Source: an uncultured Butyrivibrio sp.
Lineage (GTDB): Bacteria > Bacillota > Clostridia > Lachnospirales > Lachnospiraceae
Assembly (NCBI RefSeq): GCF_947169445.1
Contig: NZ_CAMVPU010000042.1
Location: 1-32,570 of the forward strand
Direction: 5' to 3'
DNA length: 32,570 nt
In this document: in pieces, positions 1 through 8,245 of the stretch
Layout: every line of letters starts with the position of its first letter
Numbering within the stretch: the first letter of the stretch is position 1
The notes under the pieces: generated by a model
What the model was told of the DNA's origin: nothing
The model's database searches: none
What the model saw: only the letters and a program-made list of their open reading frames with translations
Program-made: the position numbers and the translations under genes

Positions 1-372
1 ATTCTTGATAAGGCTTTTGTACGTGCTGACCAGCTTTCCGGTGGACAGCAGCAGAGAGTTGCTCTTGCCAGAACACTTGCTCAGAACCCACAGATAATAC
101 TTGCTGATGAGCCTGTTGCAGCCCTTGACCCAATTACTGCTAATCAGGTTATGGGAGATTTCAAGAGAATCAATGAGGATATGAATATCTCAATCCTTAT
201 CAATATCCATCATGTTGATCTGGCTCTTAAGTATGCTACAAGAGTCATTGGTATCAGAGCCGGAGAAATTGTCTATGACGGGCCTGCCAGCGAGGCAACA
301 CCTGAAGTTCTTTCAAAGATCTATAACGGAAAGGTTGATGCTGAAGGTAACGTACAGGAAGAAGAGGGGTGA
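1..372 (+). CDS. phnC: Phosphonate-type ABC transporter ATP-binding protein, 3' part only
   Basis: This is the C-terminal part of an ABC ATPase whose start lies before the window; the frame is open from base 1. Visible motifs are the ABC signature LSGGQQQRV and, after it, the Walker B stretch LADEPVAALDP, followed by the HHVDLALKYA stretch holding the switch histidine. The wording around Walker B (ADEPVAALDP rather than DEPTSALD) is typical of the PhnC branch. It is followed after five bases by a PhnE-type permease and then a second one, so it should energise that importer from the cytoplasmic face. The substrate-binding protein PhnD is probably upstream, outside the window. PhnC-type systems import phosphonates, phosphite or related phosphate compounds; the true substrate cannot be read from the ATPase. 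Confidence 0.9.
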   Translation: MLDKAFVRADQLSGGQQQRVALARTLAQNPQIILADEPVAALDPITANQVMGDFKRINEDMNISILINIHHVDLALKYATRVIGIRAGEIVYDGPASEATPEVLSKIYNGKVDAEGNVQEEEG

Positions 373-377
373 TTTGA

Positions 378-1202
378 TTGAGTATTTACGACAAGATTTT
401 TAAACCTCACGTTTATACACTGCCAAATGGCAAATCGGTCGAAAAGAAAGCCTCAAGAGCGCCAATATATACAATCATTATTTTGGCCATGTGTGTTCTT
501 TCAGTTAAGATAACCGGTTTTGATATGGCTATGCTTACTCAGAGAATAGGTCAGTTTTTCGTTATTCTGGGAGATATGTTCAGAGCACCGCAGACTGCAT
601 ACATTAAGTATGTATGGGGACCTCTTTTCGATACCATCAAGATGTCACTTCTTGGTTCACTTATAGGATCTCTTTTGTCTGTACCCTTTGCTATGCTTGC
701 CAGTACTAATGTCTGTCCTAATAAGGTAGTTGTATCAATAGTAAGAGTAATGTTCAGCCTTGTAAGAACACTTCCTACTATCGTAACTGCCCTTGTTGCT
801 ACGCTTGTTTTCGGACTTGGAACACTTGCAGGAACAGTGGCAATTGCAATTTTCTCTTTTGCTTATATCGGAAAGCTTACTTATGAAGAGATAGAAACAG
901 TGGATATGGGAGCCTTTGAGGCTATGGAAGCTATGGGCGCCAATAAGGTTAGAGCGTTCATTTCAGCAATTGTACCGCAGGTTCTTCCATTCTTTTTATC
1001 AAACTGCCTCTTTAACTTTGAGGGTAATGTAAGATATGCTGCGATTCTTGGTTATGTAGGAGCCGGTGGTATCGGTATCATCCTGAACGAAAGAATCGGA
1101 TGGAGAGATTACCCAAGCGTTGGAATGATTCTCATTATGCTGTTTGTAACGGTATTTATCATTGAATCAATCAGCAGATATTTCCGTAAAAAGTTGGTTT
1201 GA
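378..1202 (+). CDS. phnE: Phosphonate-type ABC transporter permease (first of two)
   Basis: A 274-residue integral membrane permease. It starts at a TTG codon five bases after the phnC stop, with the purine-rich GAAGAGGGG as ribosome binding site. A hydrophobic segment near residues 28-48 is followed by the BPD_transp_1 core, with the permease EAA loop (EAMEAMGANKVRAF, about residues 180-195) that contacts the ATPase, and a glycine-rich YVGAGGIG stretch near residue 235 seen in PhnE proteins. The gene is cotranscribed with phnC and with a second, shorter PhnE-like permease, so the channel is probably a heterodimer of the two. Confidence in the family is high; the substrate is inferred only. 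Confidence 0.9.
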   Translation: MSIYDKIFKPHVYTLPNGKSVEKKASRAPIYTIIILAMCVLSVKITGFDMAMLTQRIGQFFVILGDMFRAPQTAYIKYVWGPLFDTIKMSLLGSLIGSLLSVPFAMLASTNVCPNKVVVSIVRVMFSLVRTLPTIVTALVATLVFGLGTLAGTVAIAIFSFAYIGKLTYEEIETVDMGAFEAMEAMGANKVRAFISAIVPQVLPFFLSNCLFNFEGNVRYAAILGYVGAGGIGIILNERIGWRDYPSVGMILIMLFVTVFIIESISRYFRKKLV

Positions 1203-1218
1203 TGGTGGAGGATTGCAA

Positions 1219-2028
1219 ATGAATAAGAGAATAGAAGAAGCATATGCTAAAAGACCCAAAGACTGGGTTTACAATACAATACTTGCAGTAATCGTTGTTG
1301 CACTTATCATATGGAGCGGAAGCGCTGTTGAAAGCAGCGGTGCAACCAGTGGCGGCGGTCAGATTGCCTGGAATGTTATTAAGGGTATTTTTACTCCTGA
1401 CCTTAGCTTTTTGTTTAATTTCACAAAATCAGGCGTGCCATACCTGATGCTTGAAACAATCTGTATCGCGTTCCTTGGAACGATTGTGGGAGCGATTTTG
1501 TCAGTTCCGCTTGCGTTTATATCAGCATCCAATCTGACACCAAAGCCAATAGCCTTTGTTGGACGAATCTTTATCATGGCTGTTCGTACAATTCCGGCTT
1601 TCGTTTACGGTCTTATGTTTATCAGAGTAACAGGTCCTGGTGCTTTTGCTGGTCTCCTTACAATGGGAGTATGTTCAATAGGTATGATCAGCAAGATGTA
1701 TATTGAGGCAATTGAGGACCTTGATACACATGTAATAGAATCACTTGATGCTGCCGGATGTGACACCTGGCAGAAAATAAGATATGGCATTTTGCCACAG
1801 CTTATGCCAAATTTTGCATCAACTGCTATTTACAGATTTGATATCAATTTAAGAGACGCTACTATTCTTGGTATGGTTGGCGCCGGTGGTTTTGGTGCAC
1901 CACTTATTTTTGCCATGAATGCATACAGATGGAATGAAGCAGGAGCGCTTCTTGCCGGACTTATCATACTGATTCTGATAATAGAATTTGTTTCAACTAA
2001 AATTAGAATAAAACTTACAAGAGGTTAA
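1219..2028 (+). CDS. phnE: Phosphonate-type ABC transporter permease (second of two)
   Basis: A 269-residue permease of the same family as its upstream neighbour. I chose the ATG at 1219 because GGTGGAGG (1203-1210) sits at ideal distance; the reading frame is open further back to a TTG at 1162 inside the upstream gene, but that start has no binding site. The protein has an N-terminal membrane helix (about residues 22-38), the permease core, the EAA-type loop ESLDAAGCDTWQKIRYG and the MVGAGGFG motif. Two different PhnE genes behind one PhnC is a known arrangement in Firmicutes. The stop is seven bases before the metallophosphatase start, so the two are almost certainly on one transcript. Confidence 0.9.
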   Translation: MNKRIEEAYAKRPKDWVYNTILAVIVVALIIWSGSAVESSGATSGGGQIAWNVIKGIFTPDLSFLFNFTKSGVPYLMLETICIAFLGTIVGAILSVPLAFISASNLTPKPIAFVGRIFIMAVRTIPAFVYGLMFIRVTGPGAFAGLLTMGVCSIGMISKMYIEAIEDLDTHVIESLDAAGCDTWQKIRYGILPQLMPNFASTAIYRFDINLRDATILGMVGAGGFGAPLIFAMNAYRWNEAGALLAGLIILILIIEFVSTKIRIKLTRG

Positions 2029-2035
2029 TTAATCT

Positions 2036-3568
2036 ATGCGTATCATTTTTACATCAGATACCCACGGTCATTTATATCCTGTAAATTATGCAAAAAACTG
2101 CCCTGAGACATCAGGGCTTTTTTGCCTTGCATCGCAGATAAATAAGGATGACAACACACTTATTATAGATGGAGGGGATTCTCTTCAGGGAACTCCTCTT
2201 TTGACATATTATCTTGAACATAAGGATGAATATGATTTCAATCCTATGGCAGAGGGCTTTAATGCCATGGGCCTTGATTACTACACTCTGGGCAACCATG
2301 ATTTTAACTTTGGATATGATGCTATTGCGGATTATACCAAGGCTATGAAAGCAACGCTGATTTGCGCAAACGTACAGGATCTGGGCGGGCAGCTTGGTAT
2401 AAAGAAAAATGTGATCCACACAATGCCTGATGGAACAAAGATTGGTATTACTGCTGCGGTTACAGGCTTTGTTAACGTTTGGGAGCAGAAGGAACATTTG
2501 GAGCTTTTAAAGGTTTCTGATCCTGTAGAGGCACTAAGAGAGCAGTATGAAGAGTTAAAAGATAAGTGCGATATCACTGTTGCAATCTATCACGGCGGTT
2601 TTGAGGAGGACCTTAAGACCGGAACACTTCTTTCAACAACAGCAGAGAATCAGGCCTGCAAGATATCAAGAGAGATGGGCTATGACATTCTTTTGACCGG
2701 ACACCAGCACATGGCTGTTCCCGGAGTTGAGATTGCAGGAACCTATGGGGTACAGCCACCTTCAAATGCCATGAAATATTGTGTTCTGGATGTGGAGAAA
2801 AAGGCGGACGGCGTTCAGGTTACATCTGAGCTTGTGACACCGGATGCTCCTGATGAGAGATGCCAGAAGATCATAGATGAGCACAGCTTCATGGACGAGC
2901 TTACTGGCAAGATCCAGGTTTGGCTTGATGAGCCAATCGGCTGCCTTGAAAAAGAGATTATGCCTGAACCAAAGCTTGAGACAGCTCTTTGTGGAAGTAA
3001 GGTTGCTTCAATATTTAATCAGGTTCAGCTTGACTATACAGGTGCAGATTTCTCCTGCACAAGTCTTGCCAACGATCCGCTTGGACTTAAAAAAGAAATC
3101 ACTGTTCGCGACGTACTCGGGATATATCAGTTTGCCAATACTGTTGAAGTAAAGAAAGTAACAAAGGCAGTCCTCAAAAAAGCTTTGGAGCGCTGCGCTG
3201 AGTATTTCGAATATGATAAGGAAACAGGGAAAGTCAGCATTTCCAATATATTCCTTCAGCCCAAGGTTGAGCATTACAATTATGACTATTATGCCGGACT
3301 TGAATATGCCTTTGACCTGACAAGACCTGTTGGTGACAGGGTAGTGACCATGCGCAAGATGGATGGAACTGAGCTGACAGATGATGCTACATATACTCTG
3401 GTTACCAGTAACTACCGCGCAACAGGAACCGGTGGTTATCAGTGTATTGGTGACTGTGAGTGCGTAGGAAGCTACTCTGATGAGATGCCTGATCTTCTTA
3501 TAAACTTCATCCGCAAAAACTCACCGGTTGGAGAAATACACAATTCGAAGTTCAAGTGCCTTTACTAA
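2036..3568 (+). CDS. Cytoplasmic 5'-nucleotidase / cyclic phosphodiesterase-type metallophosphatase
   Basis: A 510-residue two-domain enzyme of the UshA/YfkN family. The calcineurin-like metal site is complete: D8 and H10 (SDTHGH), D48 (DGGDSLQG), N87-H88 (GNHD), H186 (YHGG), and H223/H225 (GHQH). The C-terminal half is the 5_nucleotid_C domain, ending with the substrate-binding glycine stretch ATGTGGYQ. Classical members are exported or wall-anchored, but this one starts directly with the first beta strand and has no signal peptide or anchor, so it should act in the cytoplasm. Lying seven bases after the PhnE-type permease, it may release phosphate from whatever that system imports. It could act on 5'-nucleotides, 2',3'-cyclic nucleotides or UDP-sugars; sequence alone does not decide. 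A terminator-like hairpin lies at codons 22-30. Confidence 0.85.
   Translation: MRIIFTSDTHGHLYPVNYAKNCPETSGLFCLASQINKDDNTLIIDGGDSLQGTPLLTYYLEHKDEYDFNPMAEGFNAMGLDYYTLGNHDFNFGYDAIADYTKAMKATLICANVQDLGGQLGIKKNVIHTMPDGTKIGITAAVTGFVNVWEQKEHLELLKVSDPVEALREQYEELKDKCDITVAIYHGGFEEDLKTGTLLSTTAENQACKISREMGYDILLTGHQHMAVPGVEIAGTYGVQPPSNAMKYCVLDVEKKADGVQVTSELVTPDAPDERCQKIIDEHSFMDELTGKIQVWLDEPIGCLEKEIMPEPKLETALCGSKVASIFNQVQLDYTGADFSCTSLANDPLGLKKEITVRDVLGIYQFANTVEVKKVTKAVLKKALERCAEYFEYDKETGKVSISNIFLQPKVEHYNYDYYAGLEYAFDLTRPVGDRVVTMRKMDGTELTDDATYTLVTSNYRATGTGGYQCIGDCECVGSYSDEMPDLLINFIRKNSPVGEIHNSKFKCLY
2100..2123 (+). terminator. Terminator-like hairpin inside the metallophosphatase coding start
   Basis: GCCCTGA (2100-2106), loop GACA, TCAGGGC (2111-2117), then six T (2118-2123). 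The A-run just before it extends the stem with A-U pairs. By form this is a canonical intrinsic terminator, yet it lies 65 bases inside the coding region. It may work only when ribosomes do not follow the polymerase, making it a candidate polarity or attenuation device for the last gene of the phn operon. That role is inference. Confidence 0.5.
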
Positions 3569-3616
3569 ATTGACATTTACATTCATAGAAGGCATACTAA
3601 TATAGAGTAATTGGCA

Positions 3617-3660
3617 TTACTGTTCAGACAGAAATGCGCACTTAGCTGCGCATTTCGCGA
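3617..3660 (+). repeat. Dispersed structured repeat, short copy 1
   Basis: This 44-base stretch matches 13087-13130 at all but three positions. Its core is a perfect 10-bp hairpin, GAAATGCGCA (3631-3640) and TGCGCATTTC (3647-3656), with a six-base loop. It lies between the metallophosphatase and map, downstream of one and just upstream of the other's ribosome binding site. Only the left third of the long copy at 13087 is present. It might serve as a terminator-like or RNA-processing hairpin, but it has no T-run. Confidence 0.75.
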
Positions 3661-3684
3661 TATATTTTGTAAAGAAGGAAATAA

Positions 3685-4560
3685 ATGTACAAGAGATTAG
3701 AGAGAAACGATCAGTGCTGGTGTGGGAGCGGTAAGAAATATAAGAGCTGCCACGCTGCTTTTGATGATAAAATAATACATTTCGAGCACGAAGGCTTCAT
3801 TGTTCCTGACAGAAGTCTTTTTAAGACTGCCAAGGATATAGAAGGAATCAAGAAGAGCGCCGTTATCAACATGGCAGTTTTGGATGAAATTGGCGAGAAA
3901 ATCCATGCCGGAATGTCTACTCAGGAAATTGACGATATTGTTTATAATACAACCACCAAGATGGGTGGAATCCCTGCAGATCTTAACTATGAAGGTTTTC
4001 CGAAGAGCGTCTGCACTTCAATTAATGAAGAGGTGTGCCACGGAATACCTTCCGACAAGATCATTCTTAAGGATGGAGACATTATTAATGTGGATTGTTC
4101 CACAATTTTAGACGGCTATTTTTCAGATTCGTCACGAATGTTTTGCATAGGTGATGTATCTCCTGAGAAGAAGAGACTTGTAGATGTTACCAAAGAGTGC
4201 CTGGAAGAAGGCCTTAAAGCTGTTATTCCCTGGACTCCAATTGGAGATATGGGACACGCTGTTCATCAGCACGCTCTTAAGAATGGATATACAGTTGTAA
4301 AAGAGATTGGTGGACATGGTTGCGGAAACGCATTCCACGAAGAGCCTTACGTCAGCTTTGTAAGTAAGCCTGGAACCGGAATGCTCATGGTACCGGGAAT
4401 GGTATTCACTATTGAACCTATGGTCAATATGGGCAAAGATGATATATTCATTGACGAAGAGAATGATTGGACAGTGTACACAGCAGACATGAAACCTTCT
4501 GCCCAGTGGGAGGTTGAGCTCCTGGTTACCGAGACAGGATATGAGCTTCTTTGCTGGTAA
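3685..4560 (+). CDS. map: Methionine aminopeptidase, type I, with N-terminal SEC-C zinc motif
   Basis: A 291-residue cytosolic enzyme that removes the initiator methionine from new proteins. The five pita-bread metal ligands are visible: D137 (NVDCST), D148 (SDSSRMF), H211 (GGHGCG), E244 (FTIEPM) and E276 (QWEVELL). Substrate-contacting histidines are H119 and H218. The first 25 residues add a SEC-C zinc motif, C11-W-C13 with C22-H23, as in SecA; in MetAP this short extension is known from several clostridia and is thought to bind the ribosome or nucleic acid. Start ATG at 3685 follows AAGAAGGA. It is followed 44 bases later by metG, so both genes serve methionine use in translation. Confidence 0.95.
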   Translation: MYKRLERNDQCWCGSGKKYKSCHAAFDDKIIHFEHEGFIVPDRSLFKTAKDIEGIKKSAVINMAVLDEIGEKIHAGMSTQEIDDIVYNTTTKMGGIPADLNYEGFPKSVCTSINEEVCHGIPSDKIILKDGDIINVDCSTILDGYFSDSSRMFCIGDVSPEKKRLVDVTKECLEEGLKAVIPWTPIGDMGHAVHQHALKNGYTVVKEIGGHGCGNAFHEEPYVSFVSKPGTGMLMVPGMVFTIEPMVNMGKDDIFIDEENDWTVYTADMKPSAQWEVELLVTETGYELLCW

Positions 4561-4604
4561 AAGAATGATTAGGAATAAATAACTATTGAAAGGATATGTT
4601 TAAG

Positions 4605-6647
4605 ATGCAGAATAAGGGTAAATATTACATTACTACTGCAATTGCCTATACATCTGGTAAGCCACACATTGGAAACAGCTATGAAATAGTGCTTGCAGAC
4701 GCAATTGCAAGATATAAGAGAAGAGACGGATTTGATGTTCATTTCCAGACAGGTTCAGATGAGCATGGTCAGAAGATTGAGACAAGAGCAATCGAGGCTG
4801 GTTGCGCTTCTCCTAAGGAGTTCGTTGACCAGGTTTCTGATACTATCAAGGGCTTATGGAACCTCATGGATACATCTTATGACAGATTTATCCGTACAAC
4901 AGATGATGATCACGTTAAGCAGGTTCAGAAGATTTTTAAGAAATTCTATGACCAGGGCGATATCTACAAGGGATCATACAAGGGAATGTACTGTACAGAG
5001 TGCGAGGCATTCTACACAGAATCTCAGCTCAAAGACGGCAAGTGCCCTGAGTGTGGTGGTCCTGTTCATCCTGCAGAGGAAGAAGCATATTTCTTTAAGA
5101 TGAGCAAATATGCAGACAGACTTATTGAGCATATCAACACACATCCTGAGTTTATTCAGCCTGTAGCAAGAAAGAACGAGATGATGAACAACTTCCTTCT
5201 TCCGGGACTTCAGGATCTGTGCGTTTCAAGAACATCCTTCAAGTGGGGAATTCCGGTTGATTTCGATGACAAGCATGTTGTTTATGTTTGGCTTGATGCT
5301 CTTTCAAACTATATTACAGGTATCGGATATGATGCAGACGGCAACAGCACTGAGGATTACAAGAAGTGGTGGCCGGCTGACCTTCATCTTATAGGAAAAG
5401 ATATTATCCGTTTCCATACAATTTACTGGCCTATCTTCCTTATGGCACTTGGTGAGCCACTTCCTAAGCAGATCTTTGGACATCCCTGGCTCTTACAGGG
5501 CGGCGAGAAGATGAGTAAATCAAAGGGTAACGTTATCTACGCTGATGACCTTGTTAGTCTCTTTGGTGTTGACCCTGTGAGATACTTTGTTCTTCATGAG
5601 ATGCCTTTTGAGAATGATGGTGTAATTACATGGGAACTTCTGGTAGAGCGTTATAACTCAGACCTTGCAAATACACTTGGTAATCTTGTAAACAGAACTA
5701 TCGCTATGAGCAACAAGTACCTTGGTGGAGTAGTAGCTGATAAGGGCGCTGCTGAAGATGTTGACGCAGACCTTAAGGCAATTGTAACATCCTGCTACGA
5801 CAAGGTTGAAAAGAAGATGGACGAGCTTAGAGTAGCTGATGCTCTGACAGAGATCTTTACACTTTTCAAGAGATGTAACAAATATATCGATGAGACAGAG
5901 CCATGGATCCTTGGAAAGGATGAGAGCAAGAAGGACAGACTTTCAACAGTTCTTTACAATCTTGTGGAGGCTATTTCTATAGGAGCAGCTCTTTTAGACC
6001 CGTTCATGCCTGAAACAGCTCAGAAGATCAGAGAGCAGTTAAACAGTGGAGAGAGAGACTTTGATACTCTTTCACAGTTTGGCGTTCTTGCAAATGATAC
6101 AAAGGTTTCAGAAAGCCCTGAGATGCTTTTTGCTCGTAAGGATCTGAAGGACGTGCTTGAAAAAGCAGCTGAGATTACCAAAAAGCAGAAGGCTGAATTT
6201 GAGGAATCCCAGAGAAAGGCTGCTGAGAATCTTGCTAAGGCAGGACTTGCACCTGCTCCTGCACCAAAGGCTGCAGAGTCTGAAAGCTCAGAGCAGGAGC
6301 CAATTGATATTCCTGCAAAAGAGGAGATCACTTATGATCAGTTTGGTGCTATGCAGTTCCAGGTAGGAGAGATCATTAAGTGTGAAGCTGTTGAGAAGTC
6401 TAAAAAGCTCCTTTGCTCACAGGTTAAGATTGGAAGCCAGGTAAAGCAGATCGTTTCCGGTATCAGAAAATATTACACACCTGAAGAGATGGTCGGTAAA
6501 AAGGTAATGGTACTGGTTAACCTTAAACCAGCTAAACTTGCAGGGGTAATGTCTGAGGGAATGCTTCTTTGTGCTGAGGATGCAGAAGGAAATCTTGCTC
6601 TTATGACTCCTGAAAAGCCTATGCCATCAGGCGCTGAGATTTGCTAA
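4605..6647 (+). CDS. metG: Methionyl-tRNA synthetase with C-terminal tRNA-binding domain
   Basis: A class I aminoacyl-tRNA synthetase charging tRNA-Met. The ATG at 4605 fits the AAAGGA binding site (4589-4594); the ATG at 4596 is only one base from it. Residue numbers follow the 4605 start. The ATP site motifs are HIGN (about 21-24) and KMSKS (302-306). A zinc knuckle is formed by C130, C133, C147 and C150. An Ala/Pro/Glu-rich linker near residues 545-585 leads to an EMAPII-like OB-fold (from YDQFGAMQFQVGEI onward) that binds tRNA and dimerises the enzyme. About 680 residues is the usual length for the long Gram-positive MetRS. No T-box leader is seen upstream. Confidence 0.97.
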   Translation: MQNKGKYYITTAIAYTSGKPHIGNSYEIVLADAIARYKRRDGFDVHFQTGSDEHGQKIETRAIEAGCASPKEFVDQVSDTIKGLWNLMDTSYDRFIRTTDDDHVKQVQKIFKKFYDQGDIYKGSYKGMYCTECEAFYTESQLKDGKCPECGGPVHPAEEEAYFFKMSKYADRLIEHINTHPEFIQPVARKNEMMNNFLLPGLQDLCVSRTSFKWGIPVDFDDKHVVYVWLDALSNYITGIGYDADGNSTEDYKKWWPADLHLIGKDIIRFHTIYWPIFLMALGEPLPKQIFGHPWLLQGGEKMSKSKGNVIYADDLVSLFGVDPVRYFVLHEMPFENDGVITWELLVERYNSDLANTLGNLVNRTIAMSNKYLGGVVADKGAAEDVDADLKAIVTSCYDKVEKKMDELRVADALTEIFTLFKRCNKYIDETEPWILGKDESKKDRLSTVLYNLVEAISIGAALLDPFMPETAQKIREQLNSGERDFDTLSQFGVLANDTKVSESPEMLFARKDLKDVLEKAAEITKKQKAEFEESQRKAAENLAKAGLAPAPAPKAAESESSEQEPIDIPAKEEITYDQFGAMQFQVGEIIKCEAVEKSKKLLCSQVKIGSQVKQIVSGIRKYYTPEEMVGKKVMVLVNLKPAKLAGVMSEGMLLCAEDAEGNLALMTPEKPMPSGAEIC

Positions 6648-6738
6648 TAATGTCGGAGCAATCCGTGTTATTATATTATTGTAAATAGTTATATTCTTTT
6701 TTGTACAAATCAACTAACTTATGGGGAGGGACTCCAAA

Positions 6739-7689
6739 ATGGTACGCAAAGAGGAACTGACTTACAAATCTAGAGACAGAGAATCCACGATTCATGCGGT
6801 TAAGTGGATTCCGGAGGGACAGCCTGTTGCTATTCTGCAGATCATTCATGGAATGCAGGAATTCATTGATCGCTATGATGAATATGCCCGATTCCTTGCT
6901 GAAAAAGGAATTCTTGTAATGGGTAACGATCATCTTGGACATGGCGGATCTGTGTCTGGTAATGGCACTTATGGATTTTTCTGTAAAGAAGATCCTGCAA
7001 CAGTACTTGTTCGTGATGCTCACAGACTTAAGAAGATGGTTCAGGAAGAATATCCCGGTGTTCCGGTATTTATTCTGGGTCACAGCTTTGGATCATTTGT
7101 GGCAAGAGAATACATTACTCGTTATGGTACAGGTATTCAGGGCGCAATTATCCAGGGAACAGCATATATGCCAACAGGAACAGTTAATTCTCTTTCATCA
7201 CTTGTTGGATTTATGCAGGTTATCATGGGAACCAAGTATCGTTCTACTATGATCAACAATATGGCATTCAAGGGATATCTTAAGAAGATTCCTAATCCTC
7301 GTACAAAGTTTGACTGGCTTTCACATAACGAAGAGAGCATAGATAAATATATTGCCAATCCGGCTGATAACTTTGTATTTACTCTTAATGGATTTGGAAC
7401 AATGGCAGAGCTGCTTAAGAGAGTACAGGATGTTGGCAAGATGGATGATATTCCTAAGAAGCTTCCGGTTCTTATTACAGCCGGCAAGGAAGATCCTGTA
7501 GGTGACTATGGTGAGGCGCCAGCTAAGTTGTTTAGTATTTACAAAAATCAGCTTCAAATGACCAATGTTGAACTGAAGCTCTATGATGGTATGAGACATG
7601 AGCTTCAGCAGGAAATCGGCCGAGAGCAGGTATTTGAAGATCAGTATCAGTGGCTGAAGAAAGTGATTGATAGTGTATCAAAAAATTGA
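6739..7689 (+). CDS. Alpha/beta hydrolase, monoacylglycerol lipase / lysophospholipase-like
   Basis: A 316-residue cytosolic serine hydrolase (hydrolase_4 / PldB-like). I start it at ATG 6739 because GGGGAGG (6723-6729) is a strong binding site nine bases upstream; the ATG at 6721 would overlap that site. The oxyanion-hole stretch IIHGMQE is near residue 34, the nucleophile is S116 in GHSFGS, and D252 (GKEDPVGD) and H287 (MRHELQQE) complete the triad. The family cleaves acyl esters of glycerol or lysophospholipids. It lies 91 bases after metG and its end abuts a GNAT acetyltransferase, probably on one transcript. The real substrate is unknown. Confidence 0.85.
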   Translation: MVRKEELTYKSRDRESTIHAVKWIPEGQPVAILQIIHGMQEFIDRYDEYARFLAEKGILVMGNDHLGHGGSVSGNGTYGFFCKEDPATVLVRDAHRLKKMVQEEYPGVPVFILGHSFGSFVAREYITRYGTGIQGAIIQGTAYMPTGTVNSLSSLVGFMQVIMGTKYRSTMINNMAFKGYLKKIPNPRTKFDWLSHNEESIDKYIANPADNFVFTLNGFGTMAELLKRVQDVGKMDDIPKKLPVLITAGKEDPVGDYGEAPAKLFSIYKNQLQMTNVELKLYDGMRHELQQEIGREQVFEDQYQWLKKVIDSVSKN

Positions 7690-7702
7690 TACTTCAAAAA
7701 TA

Positions 7703-8170
7703 ATGGTAAGATGCGCTTACCATTCAGACTGGGAAGGGGCTATGAAACTTGCATGGGATACCTTTGAAAAGTTTGATGCCCCTGATTATTCCCAGGAGGG
7801 AATTACAAATTTTTACAATTTCGTACATGATGAAACACTACGGAAAATGTTTATTGCAGGGCACTATCAGCTGTTTGTTGCTATGGAGGGGGAGAAGTGC
7901 GTTGGAATGATTTCTCTTCGTGAGAGAAAGCATATCTCTCTTTTGTTTGTGGATGCAAATTATCATGGCAACGGTGTTGGAAGTGCTCTTATTAAGTATG
8001 TGGCTAAGTATGGCATAGAGGAAGAGGGAGTAGATGTATTGACCGTAAATGCTTCTCCTTATGCAATCGGTTTTTATCACAAGAGGGGCTTTTTGGATCT
8101 GGGACCGGAAACGTTATTAGATGGAATAAGATTTACACCGATGGAGTTAATACTTAAGAAACATGAATGA
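7703..8170 (+). CDS. GNAT-family N-acetyltransferase
   Basis: About 155 residues with the GNAT fold: the start MVRCAYHSDWEGA matches the usual first strand and helix, ISLLFVDANYHGNGVGSALIKYV is the acetyl-CoA motif A (the V-x2-x-x-G-x-G/A loop is NGVGSA), and VNASPYAIGFYHKRGF is motif B with the tyrosine often used as general acid. The acceptor cannot be predicted. The start is uncertain: the frame is open back to a TTG at 7667 and a GTG at 7673, both overlapping the end of the upstream hydrolase, and no site has a good binding sequence. I prefer 7703 because it fits the family's N-terminus. Translation may depend on coupling to the upstream gene. Confidence 0.8.
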   Translation: MVRCAYHSDWEGAMKLAWDTFEKFDAPDYSQEGITNFYNFVHDETLRKMFIAGHYQLFVAMEGEKCVGMISLRERKHISLLFVDANYHGNGVGSALIKYVAKYGIEEEGVDVLTVNASPYAIGFYHKRGFLDLGPETLLDGIRFTPMELILKKHE

Positions 8171-8245
8171 AATCTGCAACAGCAGGTTTAAATAGAGGGG
8201 AATAGTAGTTTTTAATTATTTTTTGTAGAAGGAATGGGTTTTGGT

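Noticed and set aside
4561..4604. Possible T-box or SAM leader before metG
   Set aside because: The gap is only 44 bases and contains no T-box or S-box sequence.
6020..6331. Open minus-strand frame opposite the Ala/Pro/Glu linker of metG
   Set aside because: Its composition mirrors the linker codons, it has no ribosome site, and metG is clearly the real gene.
6648..6676. Hairpin after metG as an intrinsic terminator
   Set aside because: The stem has a bulge and several G-U pairs, and there is no clean T-run, so it is too weak to list as a terminator.
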